Positions 42,170 through 43,329 of a DNA stretch of 43,329 bases are shown here, one piece after another. The DNA comes from an uncultured Gallionellaceae bacterium (GTDB lineage Bacteria > Pseudomonadota > Gammaproteobacteria > Burkholderiales > Gallionellaceae). Numbering within the stretch: the first letter of the stretch is position 1; each line of letters begins with the position of its first letter. The notes under the pieces are model-generated. The model saw only the letters and a list, made by a program, of their open reading frames with translations. It had not been told where the DNA came from and made no database searches. The position numbers and the translations under genes are program-made. The stretch is taken from positions 1-43,329 of the forward strand of contig CAIWKC010000060.1 of the NCBI GenBank assembly GCA_903913145.1. The letters run 5' to 3'.

Positions 42170-42351
42170 TTGGTTTTACGATACTACTAAGACTTGTTTG
42201 TGCAGGCCAGAAATTATTTGAAACGAATCGTTGTAGTTTGTGATGTCGCAATACGCATAGAGTCAAACGGAGAAGTTCGAGAATAGACCAATAATTATTA
42301 CACCAATTTAAAATTTAGTCGGTCCTCGGATTTCCTTTGCTTACCTCACTA

Positions 42352-42786
42352 TCAGCTATTGCTTTTGACCCAACGTAAAATATTTCCTGTATCCATAGCA
42401 CCCGCCTGCCGGGTAATTTCTTTCCCGTTTCGGAATATTGCCAGAGTAGGGATGCTGCGGATATTAAAACGGGCGGCGATATTTTGAGCTTGCTCAGTAT
42501 CCACTTTGACAAAACGATACTTGGGTTCCATCTGCCGGGCAGCATCCGAAAAGGAGGGAGCCATGCTCCGGCATGGAGCGCACCAGGGTGCCCAGAAGTC
42601 TACAACAATGGGCAGATCAGATTTCGAAATATGTTGATCAAAACTGGTTTCATTTAATTCAACAGGATGGCCTGTAAATAGCGGCGAATGACATCTTCCG
42701 CATGTACCACCATCCCCAAGTCTATCTTCAGGCAAGCGGTTTACACTATTGCAATGCGGACAAACTACATGTAACAAGTTACTCAT
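42352..42786 (-). CDS. trxC: Thioredoxin 2 (N-terminal zinc ribbon plus thioredoxin fold)
   Basis: CPHC...CGRC zinc motif and VVDFWAPWCAPCRSMAP active site. Confidence 0.93.
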   Translation of the reverse strand: MSNLLHVVCPHCNSVNRLPEDRLGDGGTCGRCHSPLFTGHPVELNETSFDQHISKSDLPIVVDFWAPWCAPCRSMAPSFSDAARQMEPKYRFVKVDTEQAQNIAARFNIRSIPTLAIFRNGKEITRQAGAMDTGNILRWVKSNS

Positions 42787-42853
42787 GGTCTACTCCAATA
42801 AATGCACTGGGCTCAACATTGGGTTGGCTTTTCCGGAATCAAGTTCAGCTTCA

Positions 42854-43329
42854 TTATTTCCGCATAGCGGTAATTAAAAATATCGGAAATTCAAGTTTTG
42901 ATTGAGCATCCTTTTGCTTAATCACGGTAGTCGCAGTTGAATCTCGAACATTGGAAAAGCCTGCATCAAGTAGTAACTGTTTTAAATGCGCCCGGTCAAA
43001 GCCACGGTGATGAACACCGGTATTGTCTCCATGAAACCCGCCATCTTCTGTGTCGAGGTCTGCAAAACACACTTGTCCATTGGGACGCAGAAGGCTGATC
43101 CATTCTTTAAATACTGCTAGTGATTCGGGTATATGGTGCAGAACCATGCTGCTGACAACAACGTCGTAAAGGCCTTCAATGCGATGACCTTTATCAAAGT
43201 CGACATATTGGGTATTCACATTGCCAAGTTTTTGCGATTTGACTTTATTTTCCAGCATGGTAAGCATTCCACGCGAGTTGTCGATTCCGGTAATTTTTTT
43301 TACCAAAGGTTGTAGTTTCAGCGTAAGTA
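42854..43329 (-). CDS. Class I SAM-dependent methyltransferase, truncated at the window edge (N-terminus missing)
   Basis: Reverse-strand frame stays open to the edge (LTLKLQPLVKKITGIDNSRGMLTMLENKV...YDVVVSSMVLHHI...LLRPNGQVCFADL), so the track start at 43306 is artificial. Confidence 0.8.
   Translation of the reverse strand, partial: LTLKLQPLVKKITGIDNSRGMLTMLENKVKSQKLGNVNTQYVDFDKGHRIEGLYDVVVSSMVLHHIPESLAVFKEWISLLRPNGQVCFADLDTEDGGFHGDNTGVHHRGFDRAHLKQLLLDAGFSNVRDSTATTVIKQKDAQSKLEFPIFLITAMRK

Noticed and set aside
1-43329. tRNA, rRNA, CRISPR-Cas, prophage or toxin-antitoxin loci
   Set aside because: None recognised on reading both strands; the only clear mobile element is the IS at 36318-37651. 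A tRNAscan/Infernal run would be needed to exclude small RNAs.

Overview
The window reads as one contiguous bacterial chromosome segment, probably betaproteobacterial (inferred from gene order and protein character). It has four blocks. (1) An Rnf operon (rnfB-[PFOR]-rnfC-D-G-E-A) carries a giant 1636-aa pyruvate:ferredoxin-oxidoreductase-like gene between rnfB and rnfC. It ends with an ORF-track-missed 57-aa four-cysteine membrane microprotein and is followed by PEP synthase. (2) An accessory stretch holds a multiply damaged sensor histidine kinase pseudogene, a solitary gspF-like gene and a very long Ala/Glu-rich coiled-coil protein with five tandem 29-aa (87-bp) repeats. (3) The classic rpsB-tsf-pyrH-frr-uppS-cdsA-dxr-rseP-bamA-ompH-lpxD-fabZ-lpxA-lpxB-rnhB block is followed by a CopD-like protein, a bacterial RIO kinase and an NPPW methyltransferase. 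(4) A complete IS4-family element (1334 bp, perfect 17-bp terminal repeats, 9-bp target duplication) is followed by a MazG-like gene, a formylglycine-enzyme-fold protein lacking the catalytic cysteines, a lipoprotein, a rhodanese, a stand-alone CZB zinc-binding protein, trxC and a truncated methyltransferase. The best candidate for an undescribed system is the Rnf/PFOR/4-Cys microprotein/PEP synthase cluster. I read it as a possible dedicated Rnf-PFOR electron-transfer module for pmf-driven pyruvate and PEP synthesis. All functional assignments come from reading the sequence; no database search was run.
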